Below, in pieces: positions 15,226 to 22,593 of a DNA stretch of 27,788 bases. The stretch covers positions 1 through 27,788 of the forward strand of contig CAKUJA010000014.1 of NCBI GenBank assembly GCA_934661135.1. Reading direction: 5' to 3'. The DNA is from an uncultured Oscillospiraceae bacterium (GTDB lineage: Bacteria; Bacillota; Clostridia; Oscillospirales; Oscillospiraceae). The first letter of the stretch is position 1; each line of letters starts with the position of its first letter. Both the position numbers and the translations under genes were made by a program. Under the pieces are notes generated by a model. That model was not told the DNA's origin, ran no database searches, and saw only the letters and a list, made by a program, of their open reading frames with translations.

Positions 15226-15253
15226 TAGGATATGCAGGGAGGGCGGGATTGGT
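15226..15253 (-). promoter_or_regulatory. Candidate sigma-K-type promoter of the short ATPase
   Basis: On the minus strand, CATATCCTA (15226-15234) fits the Bacillus sigma-K -10 pattern CATAnnnTA, with the minimal -35 AC (15252-15253) at 17 nt. The start would be near 15220, leaving the ribosome binding site intact. These motifs are short, so chance occurrence is possible. Confidence 0.33.
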
Positions 15254-15306
15254 GCGCCCGCCCCGGAGTTTGTTTGAGAGAAAGCGGTGGTAGGCGGGCA
15301 GAAGCC

Positions 15307-15343
15307 GCAAAAAGGCTCCCTCTTGCCAGAGGAAGCCTTTTGC
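15307..15343 (-). terminator. Intrinsic terminator of recG
   Basis: On the minus strand an imperfect stem AAAAGGCTTCCTCT / AGAGGGAGCCTTTT with a short loop ends in CCTTTTTGC. It now lies 172 nt after the recG stop because MITE copy 2 separates them. Confidence 0.82.
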
Positions 15344-15352
15344 GGGAAATCC

Positions 15353-15517
15353 TAGGGTGTATTCTTCCAACTCTCAATGTGACCGGCAGCGAGGAATTTT
15401 TGCGCTGAGCAAGACGTTTTTTCGCAGGAATACTGACGTATTTCAAGGAAAAATGGCGCGGCACAGCGTGAAAAGACCCGCTGCCCGGGTGCGTCGGGAG
15501 TTTTCGGATACACCCTA
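15353..15517 (-). mobile_element. MITE-like element, copy 2
   Basis: This 165-bp copy, read along recG, starts TAGGGTGTATCCGAAAA and ends GAAGAATACACCCTA. It is bounded by TA on both sides, and its first TAG is the recG stop codon. Removing the element and one TA restores AAT TAG GAT, so the target was the TA of the original recG stop. Arms pair over much of their length (GGCAGCG with CGCTGCC) around a central AATAC TGAC GTATT hairpin. Confidence 0.82.
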
Positions 15518-17560
15518 ATTGAGCGCCATGTCTTGGCGCTGGAACAGCGCGTCGATGCGCGCGCGCAGCGGCGCAAGCTCCGGCGCAGAGAGGGCGTCCG
15601 GCGAGGAGATGGTCTCGCTTGCGGCGCGCTGGGCGTCTTGCAGCGTTTGCAGATCCATCTGCAAATTTGCCATCTTAAAGAGCGGCAGCCCATGCTGCCG
15701 ATTTCCGAGGAAATCGCCGGGACCGCGCTGGGCGAGGTCGGCTTCGGCAATCTGAAAGCCGTCGTTCGTTGCGCAGAGTGTTTTCAGACGGGCGAGCGTA
15801 TCGGGGTTGCGGCTTGCGCTGAACAGGACGCAGTAGGCCTGCGCGTCGCCGCGGCCGACGCGACCGCGGAGCTGGTGGAGCTGGGCAAGGCCGAAGCGCT
15901 CGGCGTTCTCGACGACCATGAGCGTTGCGTTCGGCACGTCGACGCCGACCTCCACGACGGTGGTGCAGACGAGAACATCGGTTTCGCCGCGGGAGAAGGC
16001 GGTAAGCGCGGCTTCCTTTTCTTCGCCGCTCATTTTGCCGTGGAGCAGTCCGACGCGCAGATCGGGAAGGACGACGGTACGCAGCGTCTCCGCCCAGACC
16101 TCGGCGCTTTTCAGGCTTTCGTCACCGGTGTCCTCCACGGCAGGACAGACGATATAGACCTGATGGCCTTCGGCGCACTGCTTGCGGATGAACGCGTGCA
16201 TCCGCTTGCGCATGGACTCACCGACGAGAAACGTCTCCACCGGCTTGCGGCCGGGCGGCAGCTCATCGAGCACGGAGACGTTCAGGTCACCGTAGGCCAG
16301 CAGCGCCAGCGTGCGCGGAATCGGCGTGGCAGACATGACGAGCAGGTGCGGCGAGCGCCCCTTTGCGGCCAGACGCGCGCGCTGCGCGACGCCGAAGCGG
16401 TGCTGCTCGTCGGCGATGACAAGGCCAAGATCGTGAAAGGCGGTTTTTTCGGAAAAGAGCGCGTGTGTGCCGACCACCAGATCGATGCTGCCGTCGGCCA
16501 GACCAGCCAGCACCGGGCGGCGCTGCGCGGCGGTCATCGAGCCGGTGAGCAGCGCGATGGAGACGCCGAGCGGCGCGAGCAGCGCCGAGAGCGTTTTTGC
16601 GTGCTGCGCGGCAAGAATTTCCGTCGGCGCCATCAGCGCGGCCTGGTGGCCGTTTTGAACGGCGCAGTAGGCCGCAGCAGCGGCGACCATGGTTTTTCCG
16701 CTGCCGACGTCGCCCTGAATGAGCCGGTTCATCGGAATGCCGGATGTGAGATCGTGCAGAATTTCGTCGATTGCGCGCTGCTGCGCGCCGGTGAGCCGGA
16801 AGGACAGCGCGGTGTAAAACGGTGCCATGCAGTCTGTGCGGCAGACTGCGGCGGCACCGCGGGTCTGGCGGCTGCGCAGCGCGGCAAGGCCGGCAGAAAA
16901 GACAAAGAATTCCTCAAACACCAGCCGCCGCCGCGCTTCGTTCAGAAGCTCCGCGTCCAGCGGCCGGTGGATCATTTCATACGCCATCGGCGCGGGGCAG
17001 AGACGGTACTGCCGCCGCACGGCTTCCGGCAGAATATCCGGCAGGTCGGCGCGGCAGGCGTCGAGCGCCTGCGCGATGCTTGCGGCAAGGACGCGGCTGG
17101 TGAGACCTTCGGTGAGCGGATAGATGGGGATGAGCCGGCCGGTGAGCTGGCCGGCGGCTTCCACGGATTCAAAGCTCGGGTTTGCCATCTGACCGGGATG
17201 GTCGGCGCGGACGGCACCGTAAAAGATATAGCTCTGGCCGTAGACCAGTTGACTTTTGCGATAGGACTGGTTGAACCAGGAGAGTGTGAGCCGACCGGTT
17301 TCGTCCGCGACGCGCACACGGGTCAGCTCCATGCCGCGGCGGAGATAGGCCGTCGACGGCTGTGAGACAACCATGGCTTCAAAGCAGGCGGGCACGTCCG
17401 GCTCGAGTGCGGAGATCGCGCTGCGTTTTGTGCGGTCTTCATAGCTGCGCGGAAAAAACGCGATCAGGTCGTAGAGCGTGAAAATGCCGAGACGCGCAAG
17501 CTGCTTGGCGCGTGCGGGGCCGATGCCCTTCAATGCGGTAATGGGAGAGAACAGATCCAT
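15515..17560 (-). CDS. recG: ATP-dependent DNA helicase RecG
   Basis: RecG is a double-stranded DNA translocase that remodels stalled forks and Holliday junctions. The 681-residue protein has an N-terminal wedge/OB region starting MDLFSPITALKGIGPARA. Helicase motif I is GDVGSGKT and motif Ia is APTEILAAQH. Motif II is ADEQHRFG (DEQH box), motif III MSATPIPRTLAL, and the C-terminal motifs include QLRGRVGRGDAQAYC. The C-terminal region (RGPGDFLGNRQHGLP) is typical. I chose the ATG at 17560 with AGGAG about 9 nt upstream; an in-frame ATG at 17593 adds 11 unrelated residues. The last codon is followed by a TAG that is shared with the end of MITE copy 2. Length is normal, so the insertion did not truncate it. 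Confidence 0.96.
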   Translation of the reverse strand: MDLFSPITALKGIGPARAKQLARLGIFTLYDLIAFFPRSYEDRTKRSAISALEPDVPACFEAMVVSQPSTAYLRRGMELTRVRVADETGRLTLSWFNQSYRKSQLVYGQSYIFYGAVRADHPGQMANPSFESVEAAGQLTGRLIPIYPLTEGLTSRVLAASIAQALDACRADLPDILPEAVRRQYRLCPAPMAYEMIHRPLDAELLNEARRRLVFEEFFVFSAGLAALRSRQTRGAAAVCRTDCMAPFYTALSFRLTGAQQRAIDEILHDLTSGIPMNRLIQGDVGSGKTMVAAAAAYCAVQNGHQAALMAPTEILAAQHAKTLSALLAPLGVSIALLTGSMTAAQRRPVLAGLADGSIDLVVGTHALFSEKTAFHDLGLVIADEQHRFGVAQRARLAAKGRSPHLLVMSATPIPRTLALLAYGDLNVSVLDELPPGRKPVETFLVGESMRKRMHAFIRKQCAEGHQVYIVCPAVEDTGDESLKSAEVWAETLRTVVLPDLRVGLLHGKMSGEEKEAALTAFSRGETDVLVCTTVVEVGVDVPNATLMVVENAERFGLAQLHQLRGRVGRGDAQAYCVLFSASRNPDTLARLKTLCATNDGFQIAEADLAQRGPGDFLGNRQHGLPLFKMANLQMDLQTLQDAQRAASETISSPDALSAPELAPLRARIDALFQRQDMALN

Positions 17561-17658
17561 GGGACACGCTCCTTTCCGGGAAGTGGGGTTCAATGGGGAT
17601 GCGGCCGCGTCAGGCGGTTTGCGGTGCGGGACAGACTGCTCCGCAAGCGATGTGCCAA

Positions 17659-17687
17659 TACGTATACCATACTATATTATATTCCAA
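17659..17687 (-). promoter_or_regulatory. AT-rich candidate promoter region of recG
   Basis: The only AT-rich stretch before recG contains TTGGAA (17682-17687) with TATACG or TACGTA 15-17 nt downstream, and a TATAAT lacking a -35. It lies between the rpsT terminator and recG. The exact boxes are uncertain. Confidence 0.3.
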
Positions 17688-17710
17688 AGAAAAAGGCAAA
17701 TCCGGGCATG

Positions 17711-17740
17711 AAAAATCCCCCGGGACATTCGTCTCGGGGG
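17711..17740 (-). terminator. Intrinsic terminator of rpsT
   Basis: On the minus strand, CCCCCGAGAC...GTCCCGGGGG forms a stable stem followed by ATTTTT. It is 13 nt after the rpsT stop. Confidence 0.88.
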
Positions 17741-17753
17741 AATCATTCGGCAA

Positions 17754-18017
17754 TCAAGCCAGCTTGTTCATCTTCAGGGTAATGTTGCTCTTTTTGCGTG
17801 CAGCATTATTCTTGTGAAGAATACCCTTTTTGACAGCCTGATCGATGGACTTCACTGCTGCTGTGTAAGCGCTATCGGCCTGCTCTTTGTTACCTTCGGC
17901 AACAGCGGCTTCAAACTTCTTCAGCGTGGTCTTCAGCGCGGACTTTGCCATCTTGTTGCGCTCGTTGTTGACCTTGGAAACCAGAACTCTTTTCTTAGCA
18001 GACTTAATGTTGGGCAT
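17754..18017 (-). CDS. rpsT: 30S ribosomal protein S20
   Basis: The 87-residue, very basic helical protein MPNIKSAKKRVLVSKVNNERN... is S20, a primary 16S rRNA-binding protein of the small subunit. The motif HKNNAARKKSNITLKMNKL near the C-terminus is characteristic. A strong GGAGGAGGTG precedes the ATG. It is monocistronic, with a consensus promoter and a terminator. It lies divergent to gpr, an arrangement also seen in Bacillus. Confidence 0.97.
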   Translation of the reverse strand: MPNIKSAKKRVLVSKVNNERNKMAKSALKTTLKKFEAAVAEGNKEQADSAYTAAVKSIDQAVKKGILHKNNAARKKSNITLKMNKLA

Positions 18018-18076
18018 GACGACACCTCCTCCAATAGCGTTAATACCGAAACAATTACCGTTTCATGCAGAAATAC

Positions 18077-18105
18077 ATTATAGCCGCACATCCCGATAAA
18101 ATCAA
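18077..18105 (-). promoter_or_regulatory. Sigma-A promoter of rpsT
   Basis: On the minus strand, TTGATT (18100-18105), a 17-nt spacer and a perfect TATAAT (18077-18082) precede rpsT, giving a leader of about 55 nt. Confidence 0.88.
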
Positions 18106-18182
18106 TCCCTTTTTTCGGTTTTTTCCAAAAAATTTCGCATACCATGCGGCCAGACGGGAAAAATAACCGGGAGGTGAAGGAA

Positions 18183-19031
18183 ATGGGACTGCGGACGGAT
18201 CTGGCGATGGAGGATTACGCACTCTGGCGGCGCAGTGCGCAGCAGCAGACGGAGCTGCGCGGTGTCCGCGCGCGGGAGACGACAGAGGACGGCATCAAAA
18301 TTACGACGGTGGAAATTTTGGACGAGGAAGGCCGGCGCGCGCTTGGAAAGCCGGTGGGGACGTATGTCACGCTGGAGGGCGCTCCGCCGCAAGCACCGGC
18401 AGAGCTTGCGGTGGGCGCTGCACGGCTGAGCAGGTATCTCTGCGCGCTGCTCCCAAGAGCCGGCCATGTGCTGGTGGCGGGACTGGGCAACGAGGCGGTG
18501 ACGCCGGATGCTGTGGGGCCGGAGGTGCTGCGGAGCGTGATTGTGACGCGCCATTTAAAGCGGATGCAGCCGGAGCTGTTTCGATCGTTTGCTACCGTCA
18601 GCGCGTTGCAGCCCGGCGTGCTTGGGACAACGGGCGCGGAGAGCGCGGAGCTGATTGCGGCGACGGTGGATAAGTTGCGGCCGGATGCGGTGATTGCAGT
18701 GGACGCCGTCGCAGCACGTGAGCCGGGGCGACTTTGCAGGACAGTGCAGTTATCCACAGCAGGGATTGTGCCGGGATCGGGTGTGGGAAACGCGCGCAGC
18801 GGGATCAGCAGGGAGACGCTCGGTATCCCTGTGCTGGCGGTCGGCGTGCCGACGGTGATGGATTTGGGCGGCGCGGCATGGGAAAATGAGAGAATTCCGG
18901 CCGGAATGGTGCTGACACCGCGCGATATTGACGCAAAAATCAAACAATTGGGTCGATGGATCGGGATTGGGATCGATCTGGCGCTGCATGAGGGACTGGA
19001 CGCGGAAACAGCGGCCGGATTTTTGCCATAA
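18183..19031 (+). CDS. gpr: Germination protease GPR (spore protease)
   Basis: GPR degrades small acid-soluble spore proteins during germination, releasing amino acids and freeing the DNA. It is made in the forespore as a zymogen that cleaves off its own N-terminal propeptide. The 282-residue protein starts MGLRTDLAMEDYALW, where RTDLAMED matches the propeptide cleavage region. It has GLGNEAVTPDAVGP, SALQPGVLGTTGAES, AVDAVAAREPGRLCRTVQ and ISRETLGIPVLAVGVPTVMD, all typical of peptidase family A25. The ATG at 18183 has GGAGGTG 7 nt upstream. Just before it, GCATA (18137) and GGGAAAAATA (18156-18165) fit the sigma-F pattern, but the start would fall within the ribosome binding site, so this is doubtful. 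Confidence 0.95.
   Translation: MGLRTDLAMEDYALWRRSAQQQTELRGVRARETTEDGIKITTVEILDEEGRRALGKPVGTYVTLEGAPPQAPAELAVGAARLSRYLCALLPRAGHVLVAGLGNEAVTPDAVGPEVLRSVIVTRHLKRMQPELFRSFATVSALQPGVLGTTGAESAELIAATVDKLRPDAVIAVDAVAAREPGRLCRTVQLSTAGIVPGSGVGNARSGISRETLGIPVLAVGVPTVMDLGGAAWENERIPAGMVLTPRDIDAKIKQLGRWIGIGIDLALHEGLDAETAAGFLP
18750..18758 (+). promoter_or_regulatory. Perfect DnaA box inside gpr
   Basis: TTATCCACA is an exact match to the consensus DnaA box. It lies in the gpr coding sequence, about 340 bp before the DnaA-box-like inverted repeat downstream of gpr. Alone it could be chance. Confidence 0.45.
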
Positions 19032-19094
19032 TGTTTGACATGGTTATGTAAACGAAATTATGCGGTGCGGTGCGAAAAGAACGGAAAAAAGTTC

Positions 19095-19171
19095 TGTGGA
19101 CAACTGTGTGGATATGTGGATTTCTCGTTGAGCACCGACACTTTTTCACAACGTCCACAGAGTTGTCCACA
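19095..19171. promoter_or_regulatory. Inverted pair of DnaA-box-like sites between gpr and sigG
   Basis: TGTGGACAACTGTGTGGA (19095-19112) and its inverted copy (19154-19171, reading TGTGGACAACTCTGTGGA on the minus strand) differ at one base and are 41 bp apart. Each arm holds two DnaA-box-like units: TGTGGACAA (one mismatch from TGTGGATAA) and a second TGTGGA 12 bp on. TGTGGATAT (19107-19115) also has one mismatch. The gap 19032-19373 holds no gene that I can support. No dnaA or other origin gene is present here. Confidence 0.55.
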
Positions 19172-19316
19172 ATTGGCAGGCGATATTTTTTGGCCGAAAA
19201 TGCGGGTGACAGAATCAGGCGGCAAAGGCGTTACGTCGACGAGAAAGACAGATTATGGTCAACCTTGGATGGAGAAATTGCGAAAAAAGGCGCGCAAAAT
19301 CAGACCGATCCGGTAG

Positions 19317-19346
19317 GCAGAGCAGACGCCGGAACGGGAAATACTT
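19317..19346 (+). promoter_or_regulatory. Candidate sigma-F promoter of sigG
   Basis: GGAAATACTT (19337-19346) fits every position of the Bacillus sigma-F -10 pattern GGNRANAMTW. GCAGA (19317-19321), 15 nt upstream, fits 4 of 5 positions of the -35 GYWTA. A start near 19353 would leave the GGAGG intact. In Bacillus, sigG is under sigma-F control, which supports this. Confidence 0.5.
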
Positions 19347-19373
19347 CCGAACGGAAGCTTTTGGAGGATGCGT

Positions 19374-20153
19374 ATGCTGGGAAAAGTAGAGATCTGCGGC
19401 GTCAATACGGCGCGGCTGCGAACACTTTCCAACGAGGAGATGATGCGGCTGATCCGGCTGGCACAGAGCGGAGATCAGGAGGCGAAGCAGCGGTTGGTGG
19501 AGGGAAACCTGAAGCTGGTGCTGTCGGTGATCCAGCGTTTTTTGGGGCGCGGGGAAAATCCGGATGATCTGTTCCAGGTGGGGTGCATCGGACTGCTGAA
19601 GGCGATTGCGAATTTTGATACGACGAAGGAGGTGCGCTTTTCCACCTACGGCGTGCCGATGATCGCGGGGGAGCTGCGGCGGTATCTGCGGGATTACAGT
19701 CCGATCCGCGTGAGCCGGTCGGTGCGGGATCTGGCGTATCGGGTGCTGCAATGCAAGCAGGCGATGACTGCGGAGCTTGGCCGGGAGCCGACGCTCGAGC
19801 AGGTGGCGGCACGGCTGGAGCTGCCGCTGGAGGAGGTGGTCGGCGCGATGGATGCGGTGAGCACGCCGGTGTCGCTCTATGAGCCGGTATATACCGACGG
19901 CGGCGACCCGCTGACCGTGATGGATCAGGTGCGGGATGTGAAAAACACGGACGAGCAATGGCTTGAGTCGATTGCGCTGCGGCAGGCGATGCAGGCGCTC
20001 AGCGAGCGCGAAAAGCGGATTCTCGCGCTGCGGTTTTACGACGGGCGGACGCAGATGGAGGTCGCCGGGAATCTCGGCATTTCGCAGGCGCAGGTGTCGC
20101 GGCTGGAAAAGGGAGCGCTGGCGAGCATCCGAAAGGCCATCCATGTGTCATAG
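19374..20153 (+). CDS. sigG: Late forespore sigma factor sigma-G
   Basis: Sigma-G directs late forespore transcription during sporulation, including genes such as gpr. The 259-residue protein starts MLGKVEICGVNTARL, the distinctive sigma-G N-terminus. It has region 2 (NLKLVLSVIQRFLGRGENPDDLFQVGCIGL and FSTYGVPMIAGELRRYLRD, shown here as two parts of one stretch), PIRVSRSVRDLAY in region 3 and GISQAQVSRLEKGAL in region 4. The internal EPVYTDGGDPLTVMDQ is also sigma-G-specific. The ATG at 19374 is 6 nt after GGAGG; an ATG at 19368 touches that site. The ylmC gene follows 51 bp downstream, as in many spore formers. No spoIIG (sigE) genes are adjacent in this window. Confidence 0.96.
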   Translation: MLGKVEICGVNTARLRTLSNEEMMRLIRLAQSGDQEAKQRLVEGNLKLVLSVIQRFLGRGENPDDLFQVGCIGLLKAIANFDTTKEVRFSTYGVPMIAGELRRYLRDYSPIRVSRSVRDLAYRVLQCKQAMTAELGREPTLEQVAARLELPLEEVVGAMDAVSTPVSLYEPVYTDGGDPLTVMDQVRDVKNTDEQWLESIALRQAMQALSEREKRILALRFYDGRTQMEVAGNLGISQAQVSRLEKGALASIRKAIHVS

Positions 20154-20204
20154 CGCGGCCGCACCCGGCATAGGCTTGTAAAAAACGGGCGGGAGGCGAG
20201 GCGG

Positions 20205-20483
20205 ATGATCGAACGGTTTTCGGAGCTGCGCAACAAGGAGGTCATTCATGTCTGCGAGGGGGCGCGGCTGGGCTATATCAGCGATTTGGGAATTGATCTG
20301 GACTGCGGGCGTGTGGCGACGATTATCATTCCGGGGCCGTGCCGGTTTTTGGGACTGTTTGGACGGGACAGCGACTATGTGATCCCGTGGGGGTGCATCC
20401 GGCGGATCGGGGAGGACATCATTCTGGTGGACGGACCGGCACCGGAATGGCGGGTGCCGCGGCGAAAGCGGGGCATTTTTTAA
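20205..20483 (+). CDS. ylmC: YlmC/YmxH family PRC-barrel sporulation protein
   Basis: The 92-residue protein MIERFSELRNKEVIHVCEGARLG... has the family signature: a strand-rich PRC-barrel fold with GARLGYISDLGIDLDCGRV, an aromatic FLGLFG segment and DYVIPWGCIRRIGEDIILVD. YlmC/YmxH genes regularly follow sigG in spore-forming Firmicutes, as here. The molecular role is not known to me. GGGAGGCG precedes the ATG. There is no terminator between it and sigG, so co-transcription is likely. Confidence 0.88.
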   Translation: MIERFSELRNKEVIHVCEGARLGYISDLGIDLDCGRVATIIIPGPCRFLGLFGRDSDYVIPWGCIRRIGEDIILVDGPAPEWRVPRRKRGIF

Positions 20484-20550
20484 GCGCGAACCGCAAAAGA
20501 CGAAAAGCTGAAAAAAAGCGGAAGATTGCGAGAAAAATTGCAAAAACCTC

Positions 20551-20579
20551 TTGCAATTTCAGGCGGATTCCGCTATAAT
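20551..20579 (+). promoter_or_regulatory. Sigma-A promoter of rpsB-tsf
   Basis: TTGCAA (20551-20556), a 17-nt spacer and a perfect TATAAT (20574-20579) give a transcript starting near 20586. Confidence 0.9.
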
Positions 20580-20584
20580 GTCAA

Positions 20585-20709
20585 GGCATTGCGCGGTGAC
20601 GCGCGATGACATTACGAAACCGCACACGCAGCGTGCGCTTTCCGTGTGCCCGAAAGGGTGGAGGGCGATGAGCGGCGTGGAGGTCAAAAACAAAAGGAGA
20701 AACAACATT
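20585..20709 (+). promoter_or_regulatory. rpsB mRNA leader with a stem-loop
   Basis: The roughly 125-nt leader contains GCACACG (20622-20628) pairing with CGTGTGC (20643-20649), and a short GCGCG..CGCGC pairing near its start. S2 autoregulation through a leader is known in other bacteria, so this could be a regulatory site. I see no match to a leader motif I can name. Confidence 0.4.
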
Positions 20710-21444
20710 ATGGCAGTCGTATCCATGAAGCAGCTGTTGGAAGCTGGCGTCCATTTCGGCCACCAGACCCGCCGCTGGAACCCCAAAATGGCAACCTACA
20801 TCTACACCGAGCGCAACGGCATCTACATCATCGATCTTCAGAAAACGGTGAAGAAGCTGGAAGAAGCATATTCCTTTGTGCGTGATCTGGCAGCAAACGG
20901 CCAGAGCATTCTGTTCGTCGGCACCAAGAAGCAGGCGCAGGACGCGATTAAGGAAGAAGCTGAGCGCGTCGGCCAGTACTATGTCAACGCCCGCTGGCTC
21001 GGCGGTATGCTGACCAACTTCCGCACCATGCGCACCCGTATCGACCGTCTGGCTCAACTGAAGAAGATGGAAGAGGACGGCACGTTCGCAATGCTGCCGA
21101 AGAAGGAAGTCATCAAGCATCAGGGCGAGATCGCAAAGCTCGAGAAGTACCTCGGCGGCGTGAAGGACATGAAGAAGCTCCCGGGCGCACTGTTTATCGT
21201 TGACCCGCGCAAAGAGCGCAACGCGATTGCGGAAGCGCGCAAGCTGCACATCCCCATCGTTGCAATCGTTGATACCAACTGCGACCCGGACGAGGTCGAC
21301 TATGTCATCCCCGGCAACGACGACGCCATCCGCGCCATCCGTCTGATCGCCGCTACCATGGCGAACGCGGTTGTCGAAGGCCGTCAGGGTGAGGAGAACA
21401 CCGAGGCTGCTCCGGCTGCCGAGGAAGCACCCGCTGCCGAATAA
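20710..21444 (+). CDS. rpsB: 30S ribosomal protein S2
   Basis: The 244-residue protein MAVVSMKQLLEAGVHFGHQTRRWNP... is S2, which docks late on the 30S and is needed for S1 binding in organisms that have S1. YIYTERNGIYIIDLQKTV, FVGTKKQAQDAI, RWLGGMLTNF and VDTNCDPDEVDYVIPGNDDA are family motifs. The C-terminus is a low-complexity Ala/Glu/Pro tail. The start at 20710 follows AAAGGAG; an in-frame upstream opening to 20551 would cover the promoter and can be excluded. It forms the usual pair with tsf. Confidence 0.98.
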   Translation: MAVVSMKQLLEAGVHFGHQTRRWNPKMATYIYTERNGIYIIDLQKTVKKLEEAYSFVRDLAANGQSILFVGTKKQAQDAIKEEAERVGQYYVNARWLGGMLTNFRTMRTRIDRLAQLKKMEEDGTFAMLPKKEVIKHQGEIAKLEKYLGGVKDMKKLPGALFIVDPRKERNAIAEARKLHIPIVAIVDTNCDPDEVDYVIPGNDDAIRAIRLIAATMANAVVEGRQGEENTEAAPAAEEAPAAE

Positions 21445-21473
21445 TTGACCCGCTATCATTAAAAAGATCATAA

Positions 21474-21499
21474 GCGCCCGCCGCATGACGGGCGCTTTT
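21474..21499 (+). terminator. Hairpin terminator or attenuator between rpsB and tsf
   Basis: GCGCCCG and CGGGCGC form a 7-bp stem with an 8-nt loop, followed by only four Ts. The short T run suggests partial termination, tuning tsf relative to rpsB. Confidence 0.7.
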
Positions 21500-21581
21500 C
21501 AAAAGAAATAATCGGGAAAGCCGCGGAATCTGTCAAGAGAATTCAGCGGAACCCAATACGATGATACAGGAGGAAATTACA

Positions 21582-22508
21582 ATGGCTTTTACTGCTGCTG
21601 ATGTCAAGAAACTGCGCGAAATGACCAATGTCGGCATGATGGACTGCAAGAAGGCTCTGACTGAGAACGACGGCGATATGGACAAGGCTGTCGAATGGCT
21701 CCGCGAAAAGGGTTTGGCCAAGGCCGCCAAGAAAGCCAGCCGCATCGCGGCTGAGGGTATGGCCTACGCGACCGTGTGCGACAAGTGCGGCGTGGGCGCG
21801 ATGGTTGAGGTCAACTGCGAGACCGACTTCTGCGCGAAGTCCGCTCCGTTTGTCCAGTTTGTCAAGGACATCTGCCAGGTCGTTCTGGTGGACAACCCCG
21901 CTTCCGTCGAGGCTATCATGGACTGCAAGTATCCCGGCACGGAGCTGAAGGTCTCCGAGGTTCTGCCTGAGAAGGTCATGTCCATCGGCGAAAACCTGCA
22001 GATCCGCCGCTTCCATCGCTTCGACAAGAACACCTCCGTGGCGTATGTCCATGCGGGCGGCAAGATCGGCGTGCTGGTCAACCTCGAGGTTGAGGGCGGT
22101 ATCGACGCCACCACCATCGGCAAGGACGTCGCGATGCAGATCGCGGCGCTGAACCCGCGCTTCTGGGACAAGAGTCTCGTGACCGAGGATGTCCTTGAGG
22201 AGGAGAAGAAGATTCTCGTCGCGCAGATGGACAACGACCCGAAGATGGCTTCCAAGCCGCAGCAGGTCAAGGAAAAGATCGCGGCCGGCAAGATCAACAA
22301 GTTCTACGAGGAGAACTGCCTGCTGCAGCAGGAGTTCGTCAAGGACAACTCCATGTCCGTCGAGCAGTATATGGCTTCCGCAGCCAAGGCTCTGGGCGGC
22401 AGCGTGAAGTTTGTCGACGCCGTTCGCTTTGAGAAGGGCGAGGGCATTGAGAAGAAGCAGGAGGACTTCGCCGCAGAAGTCGCTGCACAGATGAACGCCG
22501 GTCACTAA
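21582..22508 (+). CDS. tsf: Elongation factor Ts
   Basis: EF-Ts recharges EF-Tu by exchanging GDP for GTP. The 308-residue protein starts MAFTAADVKKLREMTNVGMM followed by DCKKAL, the conserved N-terminal UBA-like domain. The core motif VEVNCETDFCAK (near residues 75-86) contains the TDF sequence that contacts EF-Tu. It is followed by two coiled or dimerisation regions and ends normally. AGGAGG lies 8 nt upstream. An odd feature is a cluster of four cysteines (residues 66, 69, 79 and 84), with CDKC as a CXXC pair; in relatives I know these positions are mostly not Cys. The gene is followed by a strong terminator. Confidence 0.97.
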   Translation: MAFTAADVKKLREMTNVGMMDCKKALTENDGDMDKAVEWLREKGLAKAAKKASRIAAEGMAYATVCDKCGVGAMVEVNCETDFCAKSAPFVQFVKDICQVVLVDNPASVEAIMDCKYPGTELKVSEVLPEKVMSIGENLQIRRFHRFDKNTSVAYVHAGGKIGVLVNLEVEGGIDATTIGKDVAMQIAALNPRFWDKSLVTEDVLEEEKKILVAQMDNDPKMASKPQQVKEKIAAGKINKFYEENCLLQQEFVKDNSMSVEQYMASAAKALGGSVKFVDAVRFEKGEGIEKKQEDFAAEVAAQMNAGH

Positions 22509-22529
22509 TTATAATATATGTAACCGAAA

Positions 22530-22558
22530 ACGGCGCACCGTGAGGTGCGCCGTTTTTT
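22530..22558 (+). terminator. Intrinsic terminator of rpsB-tsf
   Basis: A 10-bp perfect stem, ACGGCGCACC / GGTGCGCCGT, with a GTGA loop is followed by TTTTT. The tetraloop type is the same as in the array hairpins at 11044-11378. Confidence 0.93.
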
Positions 22559-22593
22559 GCTGGATCAAAGAAACTGCGACTGGAGGAGAGAGA

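Noticed and set aside
13100..17365. Very long antisense frames (533 and 610 codons) opposite gpmI and recG.
   Set aside because: Both are shadows of well-identified genes on the minus strand; their translations have no recognisable domains.
18137..18165. GCATA-14 nt-GGGAAAAATA before gpr as a sigma-F promoter.
   Set aside because: The motif fits, but the start would lie within the GGAGGTG binding site of gpr; kept only as a remark in the gpr entry.
19032..19373. The DnaA-box cluster as a chromosome origin.
   Set aside because: No dnaA, dnaN, parAB or rnpA-rpmH genes are near, and there is no long AT-rich unwinding region.
19070..19567. 165-codon plus-strand frame running from the gpr-sigG gap into sigG.
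   Set aside because: It overlaps sigG in another frame, crosses the DnaA-box repeat and sigma-F-like promoter, and has no ribosome binding site or family motif.
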